Origin: an uncultured Lachnospiraceae bacterium
GTDB taxonomy: Bacteria > Bacillota > Clostridia > Lachnospirales > Lachnospiraceae
NCBI GenBank assembly: GCA_910584945.1
Contig: CAJUDY010000015.1
Coordinates: 10,004 to 74,003 of the forward strand
DNA: 64,000 nt
Direction of reading: 5' to 3'
This document shows, piece by piece, positions 44,475-53,832 of the stretch. How positions within the stretch are numbered: the stretch's first letter is position 1; each line of letters opens with the position of its first letter. The notes below the pieces were generated by a model. The model did not search any database. It saw nothing but the letters and a program-made list of their open reading frames with translations, and was not told where the DNA came from. Both the position numbers and the translations under genes were made by a program.

Positions 44475-46862
44475 ATGCCACTGGGAGATAAGACATTGAC
44501 GAAACAGCCAGAAGAGCTGCAAAATCCGCAGCATGTAAATCTGAATCAAAACCTGAACCAGAATCTGACGCAGGTTCAGCCGCCTGCGGAAGAGACGGAA
44601 GAAGCAAGAGCGCAGAGGCTCCAGGCGGAGTTCAGGGAGCGAAGGGAGCGCAGAGAGAGCCGCATCCGGGCGATCCGGGAGAGCTGCCGGATCACCATGC
44701 CGGAAGTGGCATATACCAGGAAGGGCGTGATCGTCCAGGGAGAAGCATTTGCCAGAAGGTCCAATGAGAGCATTGGCGCCGGAAAGCGGAAGATGCGCCA
44801 GGGCTGGAAACGCTCCGCCCTGTATCAGAAGGGGGAAAACGCCAGGCTGACAGAAAACAGCGGGGGAGCCTGGGAGGAGACCCTGGCGGAGAACAAAAGA
44901 AAACTGATGGAGAGGCGTCCGCCGGAAGAGAGAGCGGCAGCGGCGGCGCAGGCGCAGAAGATCGAGGTGTTTCTGACCGGGGAGCAGGAGAAGGATGAGG
45001 AACTGCTCCGGCTTGCGGGGGACGAGGAGGCGATGGTGAGAATCTGTAAGGATCGGTTCATGGAAATGAGGCTGATCTTTGACCTTCGGACGGACCGGTC
45101 TTTCGCGGAGGCGTCCGCAGATCTGGAAGGGGTCGCGCAGAAGACCCGGGAGATGAAGCGTCTTCTGGAGCAGTTCCCGCAGGTTTGGGAGGGCCTGACA
45201 GAAGATGAGAAGACTGATCTTGGCGCAAAGCTTGAGATGGCGCAGGATCTGGTCAATTATTATGAAATACGGAAAAAGGTCATCACCAACGCCCGCTACA
45301 GAAGCCACTATAATTCGGAGATTTCCTATCGGTATCATGAGAGCGATACGCTGGAAGCCAAAAACCTTACCGTGCTCTTGTGTCAGGCGGAGAAGCTGAG
45401 GAGCAGTCAGAGCTTCCTCCGGCCTGCGGATTTTGTGGAGGGGTATCAGGAGTACCGGGAGACGACTGAGGACAGAGCAGAAGCGGAGGAAACCCGCCGG
45501 GCCAGAGCAAAGCTGCAGCTTGGGGCTGTCGAGTATGGCAAAAATACGGTATCCATTGAAGACTCCAGACATGCCGATTACTTCCGGCAGTTTATGCAAA
45601 GAGAGGACGATCCTGTCGCAAGGCGTCTGCTCAATGTAAGGGGGCGCAACTATCGGGTGACCGGTGCGGAGGAAGGAATGTCAGAACCCTTTGTAAGACA
45701 TCTGTCCAATCTGCCCAGATGGAAGGCGGTGCAGTATGCCAGCCCGGAATACGTCAGGAGCATGATCGAAAATCTGACCAGGGAACCCCAGAATGCGCAG
45801 GATCGGGCAGAGATAGCAAGCTGTCAGGAAGCGAATCTGAAAGGGATGGGACAGTTCAAGGATCTTTTGAAAAAGCAGATGAATTATCTGAAAAGAAAAT
45901 ACGGGAATGGACTGACCGTCATTTCTGTGGATGAGCTTGAACAGCATGGGAGAGAATTTGCCAATGACTTTACAAATATGCAGGGGCTTGGCGCGTTTAT
46001 TGATTATTTGAAAAAGTTTGAGGGGATGTTTGATCCCCAGGACGAGAGCGACCTGGAGATGGAACGGCTTTATACCTATTATGATAAGTGTACAACAGGG
46101 GAAGGCGCAGAGCGGAATGCATTCCTGCGGGGGAGCACCGGCAGCGCAACCTATTCCGATTACAGAAGAAGGATGGTGGCCTTGATGGTTGCTGATAAGA
46201 GCCGGGCGGAATCGGTGATCCAGCTCAGCGATACCATGCACCTGGATATCCGCTGGGGCGTCGCGTTTGACGAGACGGATGTAAAGGGAGCGGAGCTTCC
46301 CGTCGCTCTTTCCCAGCAGGATATGCGGGAGCGGATCAGAGAGCAGACGGAGGAGGCCGGCATCGGAGGCGGTCCGGACTGGCAGCAGATGTTCCAGGAG
46401 ACCGAGCATAAGTCCAGGGAAGAGGCGGCCAGACACTTTGTAGAAAAAGAAACAAAGGAACGGCTGGAAGGAAAAAGCATCCGGGAACTGTTCCGGGCGG
46501 CAGCAGAGACGATGGGGGGTCAGTCAGAGGACATTCTGGATCAGGAAGTCGAGATCTATGAAGCCTACGAGATACGCCGCGAAGAGTTTCGCAGAGGCTG
46601 GGAGGAACTCCATCCGGGCGAGACTGTTCCGGAACTGTCTCTGACCGGGACGGAACGGAGCATGCGCGCGACCCTCGAGATGTACCGGCTCTACGCGCAC
46701 TATGAGACCGCCCTTGATATCCGTCGGCAGGCGCTTTGGGAAGCGGAAAAACTTGGAGACCAGGCAGATCCCGTCTTAAGAAAAATGTATGAGCATCTGG
46801 CGGAGGATCTGCGTCAGGCGGCGGAGTATTACTCGAAGGAGCGGGGAAAGGTCCGGATATAG
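44475..46862 (+). CDS. Putative CIS cargo, shared N-domain, large paralog (795 aa)
   Basis: 795 residues. The N-terminal domain (about 1-310) is nearly the same as in the calpain protein: MPLGDKTLTKQPEELQNPQH at the start, ARRSNESIGAGKRKMRQGWK, LRTDRSFAEASADLEGVAQK, YRSHYNSEISYRYHESDT. The second domain (about 340-610) is shared with the proteins at 46903 and 49385: EDSRHADYFRQF, KKQMNYLKRKYGNGL, DFTNMQGLGAFIDYLKKFEG, SDTMHLDIRWGVAFDE. The last 180 residues are helical and charged. No known enzyme motif is evident. Function is unknown; candidate payload or payload carrier. Confidence 0.7.
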   Translation: MPLGDKTLTKQPEELQNPQHVNLNQNLNQNLTQVQPPAEETEEARAQRLQAEFRERRERRESRIRAIRESCRITMPEVAYTRKGVIVQGEAFARRSNESIGAGKRKMRQGWKRSALYQKGENARLTENSGGAWEETLAENKRKLMERRPPEERAAAAAQAQKIEVFLTGEQEKDEELLRLAGDEEAMVRICKDRFMEMRLIFDLRTDRSFAEASADLEGVAQKTREMKRLLEQFPQVWEGLTEDEKTDLGAKLEMAQDLVNYYEIRKKVITNARYRSHYNSEISYRYHESDTLEAKNLTVLLCQAEKLRSSQSFLRPADFVEGYQEYRETTEDRAEAEETRRARAKLQLGAVEYGKNTVSIEDSRHADYFRQFMQREDDPVARRLLNVRGRNYRVTGAEEGMSEPFVRHLSNLPRWKAVQYASPEYVRSMIENLTREPQNAQDRAEIASCQEANLKGMGQFKDLLKKQMNYLKRKYGNGLTVISVDELEQHGREFANDFTNMQGLGAFIDYLKKFEGMFDPQDESDLEMERLYTYYDKCTTGEGAERNAFLRGSTGSATYSDYRRRMVALMVADKSRAESVIQLSDTMHLDIRWGVAFDETDVKGAELPVALSQQDMRERIREQTEEAGIGGGPDWQQMFQETEHKSREEAARHFVEKETKERLEGKSIRELFRAAAETMGGQSEDILDQEVEIYEAYEIRREEFRRGWEELHPGETVPELSLTGTERSMRATLEMYRLYAHYETALDIRRQALWEAEKLGDQADPVLRKMYEHLAEDLRQAAEYYSKERGKVRI

Positions 46863-46902
46863 CGGATGATCGGAACCGGAAATTTCGATAAGAGGAGAAT
46901 CT

Positions 46903-48477
46903 ATGTGTAAAATAAAAGAAAAACAGGTAATGACGGACAGTCAGACCCTGAGAGGGCCTGTCACCGGACAGCCGGTCGAAGAGGAGCGGGACGAAGAAAG
47001 GCTTCTTCGCCAGAGACAGGAACTGGACGAGAGAAGGAGCCGTCTCTGGGATGCGGGACAGCAGATCGCTGTCCGGATGCCGCAGATGAGCTTCTCGAAA
47101 AAAGGAGACGTCCTCGTGGAGGGGGAGCAGTATGCAGGAAAATCCAAAGAGAGCATCGGCGCCAGGAAGAGGAAGGTGTATCAGAATATCAGCTATTCTG
47201 CTCTGTATAAGCGGGAAGCAAGGGCAAAGCGGGTAGAGGCGGCAGAGCGTGAGTGGCAGGAGAGCAGGCAGAGAATCATGGAAGCTCATCCGGAAATACT
47301 TGCGGGCCGCACGGCAGGAGAAGCGGATCTCATTGCTCAGTTCTGGACGGACAATGAGGTTCAGAACCAGGAGCTTTTAGGTCCCAACAGGAGGGAGGAG
47401 TGCCTGGCTCAGTTCATGGAGCTGGATCTGACGCTGGATCTGAGGACCGATCAGGCTTTTGCGGACCAGTGCCCCAGGATGGAAGAAATCCTGAGGAAGT
47501 CCGAAGCGTTTCTTTCCCTCTTTGAGCGCAATCCGGATTTCGTCGCCGATCTTTCTAAGGAGCGGACCGAGGCTGTGGTGGATAAGATGAAAAAGGTGAA
47601 GGCTTTCACCAATTACTATCAGATACGGAAGAAAATCATGACCAACGTCTATTACCGCAGCCACTATCACTCGGAGATCTCCTACCGCTATCATGAAAGC
47701 GACACAAAGGAACAGAAAAACCTGACCATTCTCTTATGGCAGATGGAGAGCGTGAAGAACAATGAGTGGATTCCGAGTGAAGAAGCACTGAAGGTACCGC
47801 GGGAGCGAATGACGGATTTTCGGAAAAACGCGGGCGTCACCGACGAAGGACGAAACGATACGATGGAGGCCAAAGCTGTCATGGGTCTGGACAGCGTCTA
47901 CAGGATCGGAGTAAACACCCAGGAGATGGAAAAGGAAGGCCGGGTTCTGAGGCAGGGAAGCGGACCCGTCCATGAGGGCGTCGAAAGGCTGTCCGGGTGG
48001 GAGGCGGACAATCCGGAGCTGATGCGCGCCATGAAGGGAGAGTTTGAAAAACAGATCAACTACCTGGAGAGAAAATACGCAAACGGCCTGCCGCTTTTGT
48101 CTCCTCGGGAACTTGCGGACCACAGGGAAGAGATCGTGAGAGACTTTGCGGACCTGGGGCAGTTCGGGAAGCTGTTGGGGCTTCTGAAAGGGAAAGGAAG
48201 AGACTTCTTTGACCCGGACCGGGAAGAGGACAGGAAGCTTGAGAGGCTGCATGGCTATTACAGCAGATGGCTCTATACGGAGCGGCAGGCACGGATGAAT
48301 TTTGCAAAAGGCGGGATGTCCTACTCGGAGTACAAGAAAAAAGCCGCAGTCGACGCCGTGTATAAGTATATCAGTGATACATGGATTCTTCTGGCCAGGA
48401 GGGTGGAAGACATGATTGCGGTAAGCGACACCATGAGGCTGGATGTGAATTGGGAAATGTCTTTGAGGAATCGTTAA
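46903..48477 (+). CDS. Putative CIS cargo paralog (524 aa)
   Basis: 524 residues from the ATG at 46903 after AGAGGAG. It has the shared N-domain (KSKESIGARKRKVYQ, LDLRTDQAFADQCPRMEEIL, YYQIRKKIMTNVYYRSHYHS, then EISYRYHESDTKEQKNLT) and the second domain (FEKQINYLERKYANGL, FDPDREEDRKLERLHGYYSR, SDTMRLDVNWEMS). It ends where the longer paralogs continue, so it is either a minimal version or naturally truncated. No catalytic motif recognised. Confidence 0.7.
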   Translation: MCKIKEKQVMTDSQTLRGPVTGQPVEEERDEERLLRQRQELDERRSRLWDAGQQIAVRMPQMSFSKKGDVLVEGEQYAGKSKESIGARKRKVYQNISYSALYKREARAKRVEAAEREWQESRQRIMEAHPEILAGRTAGEADLIAQFWTDNEVQNQELLGPNRREECLAQFMELDLTLDLRTDQAFADQCPRMEEILRKSEAFLSLFERNPDFVADLSKERTEAVVDKMKKVKAFTNYYQIRKKIMTNVYYRSHYHSEISYRYHESDTKEQKNLTILLWQMESVKNNEWIPSEEALKVPRERMTDFRKNAGVTDEGRNDTMEAKAVMGLDSVYRIGVNTQEMEKEGRVLRQGSGPVHEGVERLSGWEADNPELMRAMKGEFEKQINYLERKYANGLPLLSPRELADHREEIVRDFADLGQFGKLLGLLKGKGRDFFDPDREEDRKLERLHGYYSRWLYTERQARMNFAKGGMSYSEYKKKAAVDAVYKYISDTWILLARRVEDMIAVSDTMRLDVNWEMSLRNR

Positions 48478-48502
48478 GATGAAGGAGAAAGAGGAGAAAA
48501 AG

Positions 48503-49345
48503 ATGGAGATCACAATTGTAAGAGAAGAAAACCAGAGCTATTTTGAGCCGCTGATGCCGCGGGAACTGTGGGAAAAATCAGATCTGGTCCTGGGCGCCAT
48601 CGAGGAGGGAGCGGCCTGCGGGGTACTGGCGGCCACCGAAGAGTCGGAACATATCATGGCTCTTGAGTACCTGTTTGTGGCAGAGGACTATCGGAGAAAG
48701 GGGATAGCCACCGCTCTTCTGGACGGGCTGCATGAGATCGGAAGGTATTCCGGGATGGATCTGACGATCTGCCAGTATGCGCTGAACGAGGAACAAAGCG
48801 ATCTGGATCTGTGCCTCGACAAGAATCTCTTTGAGCTGGATGAGGTCCGAACGCCGGTGTACCGGACGGCTTTTGGGGATCTGTCTCCCCAGTATTTCGG
48901 AAAGAAACCGGAAAGAAACGATGTGAAAAAATCTCTTTTGCCGCTGTCGGAGGTGACGGCCAGAATGTGGAACCGCTTTGCGGAAAAGCTGGAGAAACTT
49001 CCGGAGGATGAGGAGAAGCTGACGGAACTGGAGGTCAAATATATGTATGACCAGGACGCCAGCTTTCTGCTGGTCAAAAAGGGAGAACCGACAGGGTGTA
49101 TTCTGTTTGAACAACTGGAGGATGATTTCCTGCTGTCTTATTTCTGCGTGCTGAAGGACGCGTCCCCCGTGGATATGATGCATCTGTTCCAGGCCAGCTA
49201 TCAGAATCTGAAGACCCGCTGCAGCGATACTTCCTGGATCTATATCAACGCGCTGACGGAGACGACGGAGAAAATGGTGAAAAGTATGACTGATCAGAAG
49301 GCGGTCCTTAGGGGGCAGGCGGTGACCAGGTATTATTACTATTAA
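48503..49345 (+). CDS. GNAT-family N-acetyltransferase within cargo island
   Basis: 280 residues from the ATG at 48503, six bases after GAGGAG; an upstream ATG at 48479 overlaps the previous gene without a good site. The GNAT acetyl-CoA loop is ALEYLFVAEDYRRKGIATAL with R-R-K-G-I-A. A second degenerate GNAT-like half follows (TELEVKYMYDQDASFLLVKK). The substrate is unknown. Its place between cargo paralogs suggests self-protection, cargo modification or an effector role; the sequence cannot decide. Confidence 0.8.
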   Translation: MEITIVREENQSYFEPLMPRELWEKSDLVLGAIEEGAACGVLAATEESEHIMALEYLFVAEDYRRKGIATALLDGLHEIGRYSGMDLTICQYALNEEQSDLDLCLDKNLFELDEVRTPVYRTAFGDLSPQYFGKKPERNDVKKSLLPLSEVTARMWNRFAEKLEKLPEDEEKLTELEVKYMYDQDASFLLVKKGEPTGCILFEQLEDDFLLSYFCVLKDASPVDMMHLFQASYQNLKTRCSDTSWIYINALTETTEKMVKSMTDQKAVLRGQAVTRYYYY

Positions 49346-49384
49346 TATGCCGCCGCGCAGCGACTGTAAATAGGAGGTGAGAAG

Positions 49385-51472
49385 ATGCCGTTGACAAAGG
49401 AAGAGAGGAAGGTACTGGACAGCGTCCAGATCATGTTTACGAAGCAGGAGGACGACTATCTGGCGGCCCGGGCCAATCAATTATACAGAACGAACAAGGT
49501 GAAGGGCGATACTGCCGAGATGACGGCCAAGAGGGAGAGACGGCAGAGGCTGGAAAAAGTCGGGCAGATCAGAGAAAACTGCAGGATTCAGCTCCCGACG
49601 GTTTCCCTGCAGGGCGAATCCTATGGAACATCCTTTAAAGAGAATATAGGCGCAAAAAAGAGAAAGTCCCGCTCCAATAACCAGAAGTCCAGGCTCTACA
49701 GAAAGAGGGTGAATGCCAGTACGGTGGAGGGGGCCAGTGGCACCTGGGAGCAGACGCTTGCGGGCAGGACGAGGGATCTGGAGAAACCGGAGGGCTGTCT
49801 GCCGGGGGATTTCCGGGCGCTTTCCCAATTCCTGACAGAAGACAAGGACCATAACAGGACCCTGATTCCCGGGCAGATGCAGGAGGGGAATCTGACCCGG
49901 GAACAGATCGCTTCCTGTATCAGTCAGTACATGGCGCTCGACATGGGAGTGGACCTGCGTACGGATGAAACGATTGCAGAAGAGAGCGTCCGCCTGGAGG
50001 AACTGGCCGGGAAGACGGAAGGACTTAAGCATCTGCTCGACGGCCATCCGGAGATGACCGCCCAAATGACCGAGGAAGAGAAGCAGAACCTGCTGGTAAA
50101 GCTGGATATGGGAAATCAGATTGCGGAATATTACGCGATTCAGAAAAAGGTGATGACGAACAGCTGGTACAGAACCCATTATAATTCGGAGATCACGTAC
50201 AAGTGTCATTTAGGGGATACCCTGGAACAGAGGAATCTTGCGCTTCTTCTGTGGCAGGCGGAATTTGTGAGAAACCGGGAAGCGTTTCAAGACGACAGAG
50301 CCGGGAGAGACTGGCTGCTCGGTTATAACGAAGAAGTCAGTAAGCAGGAAGCGAAAGCCGAAGCGGCTGCAAAGGCGTGGATACAAAAGGCGCCCAAGAC
50401 GATCGAATTCGGAAAAAGCGGCGGCGCGATCCCGGATTCCCGTCATGCGGAGTATTTCCGGCAGCACAGCGGCAAAGAGGATCCCGTATACCGGCGGATC
50501 AGAACCGATGATTATTATGTGGTGGGAGAGCCGCATGCCATGCATGAGGGCTTATGCCGGCATATCGCCAATCTGCCCCGGCTGGAAGCGATCCAGCATA
50601 TGGATAAGGAATCGTTCCAGCAGATGATGGACGATCTGGTAAGACTGCCTGTCCACATGTCTGATCCGGAGGAGGTGGAAGCCTGCCGGCAGGCAAATCT
50701 GAATGGGGTGCGGATGTATAAGGATCTTTTGAAAAAGCAGATAAACTATTTGAAGAGAAAATATGGAAATGGTTTTCTTTTGCTTCCCCCTGATGAATTT
50801 ACGCAGTATGCCGATGACTTTGAACATGATTTTACCAATATGCAGGGGATGTCCTTTTTTGTGAAATATTTAAAGAAGCTGCCGGGAATGTTTGACCCGG
50901 ATGATTCTGCGGACCGGGATCTGGAACAGTGGATCACATATTATCAGGCGATCCTCGTTTCGGACGGTTATGCCAGAACCGATTACAGCAAAGGGACCCA
51001 TAAATCTTTTTCGTCGTATAAGCTGGGCGCCATGTTCACTACGATGAACGGGGAGGAAACCAGAATGGATGTCATCAAAAGTTCGGGTGAGCTGCATCTG
51101 GATGTGCGCTGGGGTACGTTTTTCGATGAGAATGATGTACTGTTTGATGAAGTGCTTAAGTGCGCCGGACGCATACCCGCAGACCGCTTACAGGAAGAGG
51201 ACTTAAGGCATTATACCTGGAACCAGCTGACGGAGGAGACCCGGCGGATGCCTAGGAGCGAGGCAATCCGTCACTTTATTGAGAAGGAATATGTCATCGC
51301 GCAGGAGAAGCAGGAGTTTGACAGTGATCTGCAGGGCCGTGTGCAGACGGCCGGCAGGATGCTGGAAAAGCTTGATCAGCGCCGGACGGAAAGCGCAGGC
51401 GGCGCCAGGGCTCTGTACGACCAGATGTGCACGGACATTGCAGACTGGCTGCGGGAGAACAGAGGGTATTGA
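49385..51472 (+). CDS. Putative CIS cargo paralog (695 aa)
   Basis: 695 residues; AGGAGGTGAGAAG precedes the ATG. It has the shared N-domain in a more diverged form (FKENIGAKKRKSRS, VDLRTDETIAEESVRLEELA, YAIQKKVMTNSWYRTHYNSE), and the second domain (PDSRHAEYFRQHSGKED, LLKKQINYLKRKYGNG, FTNMQGMSFFVKYLKKLPGM, GELHLDVRWGTFFDE). A C-terminal helical region of about 120 residues resembles that of the 795-residue paralog (SEAIRHFIEKEYVIAQEK versus EAARHFVEKETKERLE). No enzyme motif recognised. Confidence 0.7.
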   Translation: MPLTKEERKVLDSVQIMFTKQEDDYLAARANQLYRTNKVKGDTAEMTAKRERRQRLEKVGQIRENCRIQLPTVSLQGESYGTSFKENIGAKKRKSRSNNQKSRLYRKRVNASTVEGASGTWEQTLAGRTRDLEKPEGCLPGDFRALSQFLTEDKDHNRTLIPGQMQEGNLTREQIASCISQYMALDMGVDLRTDETIAEESVRLEELAGKTEGLKHLLDGHPEMTAQMTEEEKQNLLVKLDMGNQIAEYYAIQKKVMTNSWYRTHYNSEITYKCHLGDTLEQRNLALLLWQAEFVRNREAFQDDRAGRDWLLGYNEEVSKQEAKAEAAAKAWIQKAPKTIEFGKSGGAIPDSRHAEYFRQHSGKEDPVYRRIRTDDYYVVGEPHAMHEGLCRHIANLPRLEAIQHMDKESFQQMMDDLVRLPVHMSDPEEVEACRQANLNGVRMYKDLLKKQINYLKRKYGNGFLLLPPDEFTQYADDFEHDFTNMQGMSFFVKYLKKLPGMFDPDDSADRDLEQWITYYQAILVSDGYARTDYSKGTHKSFSSYKLGAMFTTMNGEETRMDVIKSSGELHLDVRWGTFFDENDVLFDEVLKCAGRIPADRLQEEDLRHYTWNQLTEETRRMPRSEAIRHFIEKEYVIAQEKQEFDSDLQGRVQTAGRMLEKLDQRRTESAGGARALYDQMCTDIADWLRENRGY

Positions 51473-51501
51473 CCATGCCGCGGGAATAAAGGAGTGAAGA
51501 T

Positions 51502-53745
51502 ATGGGAGACGCATATACGAAGGAAGCCTACAAAATCATCTATCAGCATCCGGACTGGCAGTCGACGGCGCAGGAATATGAAGACAGGTTCGCCGCCAAT
51601 CTGTACAACTCTGCGCCTGTGCGGCAGGCGGCCGCACAGGCCCTGACCAAATTGAGCGGGACGCTGACTTCCTATTACCGGGTGAAGAACCTGAACCAGG
51701 AGCAGTCGGAAGATCTGGCGGCGGTAGGGCAGGTGGCGGAACAGATCAGCGGACGCACGCCTGACGACTGGAAGGTGCTGGAAGGCGCCCTGCTGCAGAG
51801 AGACAGCGGAAGCGGAGCCGGGCAGATCGGCCGCTGGCAGCTGGGGGATTACGTAGAGGGGAAAGAGGCGGCAAGGCTGGGTATGGAAGGAGATTACGTG
51901 CTGTTTGAGCAGGACGCGGATTTCCTGAATCGGCAGAATATCCAGAACGTCTTTGACAACGGCAATCTGCGGGAACAGATGACCATGCTCTATAACGGGA
52001 TGTTCATCAACGGCGGCAAGACAAGAGAGCAGATCGAAGAGAGCCGGTCTTTGAAGAACCTTCTCCTGAATATTACTGAAGAGGATCAGGGGAAAATGAA
52101 CGAGATGGGGGCGGACTCTCATATTCGATTTGACCTTCTGCAGGAAATGGGGCATTATGAAAAGAAAGAAGATCTGTTTGACACCTACTCCATGGCCAGA
52201 GACTTGAAGCGCGGAAAAGATAAGATCAAGGGTAAAGGGAACTGGTTTAGCAGGTGGGCGTCCGGGATCAGACGGGCCTTCTCCGCGGCCTTTTCCAGTA
52301 AATTTACCAGAAGCACGAAAAAGAAGGCAGAGCAGGCCGGGCTGGGACGGGAGCACTATGAGCGGCTGGGGATCGGCCTGTCCGAGCGGGAGATGGCCAA
52401 CGGGCTGGATGAAAACGGGAACCTGAAATGGAAGGAAGGACAGTCTTACTTCCGGATGGATACGCCGGTGACGGCGGAAGGAATGCTGCAGACCGCGGGG
52501 CCCTCCGGGACGACCCTGCGGATGCTGGGGGCCTACCGTCTGCTGGGAGCCGGCAAAACCGACCTTTTGAACTTCCGGCTGGCGCTGATCGCCTGGATGG
52601 TCAGCAGCAGAGACCATTCCATCTACGAGATCCTGAAAGGCTCCCACAATGCCGGAGTCAAGGGCCGGGAGGATCTGTCCGAGGCCGCCAATATGTACCG
52701 GACCATAGATCCGCTGTTTGAGGATCTGATCCGTGAGGAATTTGCTCCGAACCGTCGGTTCCCCCATGAGACGATCTATCTCAAGATGGTCGATCAGCAG
52801 GCGAAAGATATGGGCGGAGAGGGGATCACGGACCCCGAGAATGAAGAAGACGTCTTTGGGGGAGTGCCTGCTTACGGATATGCCGCAGGGGTCTATAGCT
52901 CCTCTTTGTATAAGATTATGAATACGTCCTCCAAATACGGAGAGCTGGCCGGACATATCAGAGTGTGGCTGATGGATAAGACTCTGCCCAAGGATGTCTC
53001 CGAAGAATACCGCAGGGAGACGAAAGGAGTGCAGAAAACGGCATTTGACATGGCGAAGGTGACCCAGCGGATGCTGTCGGAGGGGCTGGAGGCATGGGGA
53101 AGCTATGCGCCCCCGGTGCAGGAGGGACAGGAGGAGCTGGAGTCATACAGCCCGCGGCGGGCCTATCAGGAAGAGGGGTATAAGGATCAATGGATGGACC
53201 TGTCCCATGCGTTCCGCGGCATTACCTACCGGGGAGGCAAGATGGGCTCCGCCATGAGGAGCGGCGGAGGCTTTGTCACAAACAGCTTTTACAGCACCTC
53301 GCTTCTGCCGTCGGTGGCCATGCATTTCTATGATCTGTGCAAGGAAAAGGAGGAAGACAAAGCGATCTTCCGCTTTCGGCTGGAGGGAAAGGGCGCGATT
53401 AACATTACCGGCGTGTCTATGTACGGCGAGGAGGAGATGGAGGTGCTGGTCCCCAAAGGATCGAAGTTCCAGGTTCTGGGCGCGCCCCAGCCTGCTTACT
53501 ATAATAAGATAACCGGGGAAGTGTTTGAGGAAGCGAAGCTGTCGGAAGAAAAGCTGGAGTCTGTTATGGACGAACTGGAGTATGGCGAGGACGGCTTCTG
53601 GCAGAAAGTGCAGGTCGTGGATCTTCAGGAGATCAGTGGTCCCGGCGAGGAGCGGCGGAAGAGGTCGGAAGCAAAGGACAGGAAAGGGCTGCAGGAACTG
53701 ATACGGCTGAAGGAACTGTGGGAAGGAGCCGGACATACCGCTTAA
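51502..53745 (+). CDS. ADP-ribosyltransferase toxin-like CIS cargo (R-STS-ExE)
   Basis: 747 residues. The C-terminal ART domain (about 560-665) shows the R-S-E triad: GITYRGGKMG with Arg577, NSFYSTSLLP with Ser598-Thr-Ser, and YGEEEMEVLVPKGSKFQV with Glu645 and Glu647. This is the clostridial C2/C3-type arrangement for mono-ADP-ribosylation; ExE favours arginine as target. The N-terminal 500 residues are helical with a conserved-looking LNFRLALIAWMVSSRDHSIY followed by EILKGSH. It lacks the shared cargo N-domain and a signal peptide. It stands between the cargo paralogs and an AAA+ ATPase gene. Confidence 0.85.
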   Translation: MGDAYTKEAYKIIYQHPDWQSTAQEYEDRFAANLYNSAPVRQAAAQALTKLSGTLTSYYRVKNLNQEQSEDLAAVGQVAEQISGRTPDDWKVLEGALLQRDSGSGAGQIGRWQLGDYVEGKEAARLGMEGDYVLFEQDADFLNRQNIQNVFDNGNLREQMTMLYNGMFINGGKTREQIEESRSLKNLLLNITEEDQGKMNEMGADSHIRFDLLQEMGHYEKKEDLFDTYSMARDLKRGKDKIKGKGNWFSRWASGIRRAFSAAFSSKFTRSTKKKAEQAGLGREHYERLGIGLSEREMANGLDENGNLKWKEGQSYFRMDTPVTAEGMLQTAGPSGTTLRMLGAYRLLGAGKTDLLNFRLALIAWMVSSRDHSIYEILKGSHNAGVKGREDLSEAANMYRTIDPLFEDLIREEFAPNRRFPHETIYLKMVDQQAKDMGGEGITDPENEEDVFGGVPAYGYAAGVYSSSLYKIMNTSSKYGELAGHIRVWLMDKTLPKDVSEEYRRETKGVQKTAFDMAKVTQRMLSEGLEAWGSYAPPVQEGQEELESYSPRRAYQEEGYKDQWMDLSHAFRGITYRGGKMGSAMRSGGGFVTNSFYSTSLLPSVAMHFYDLCKEKEEDKAIFRFRLEGKGAINITGVSMYGEEEMEVLVPKGSKFQVLGAPQPAYYNKITGEVFEEAKLSEEKLESVMDELEYGEDGFWQKVQVVDLQEISGPGEERRKRSEAKDRKGLQELIRLKELWEGAGHTA

Positions 53746-53832
53746 GAAGGATTCCATCTGTGCGGGGGGATGCTCCGGGCAGCATCCAATCTGACTCCAC
53801 AGTGGGAAAAGGCTTTAAGAAAGGGGATACCG

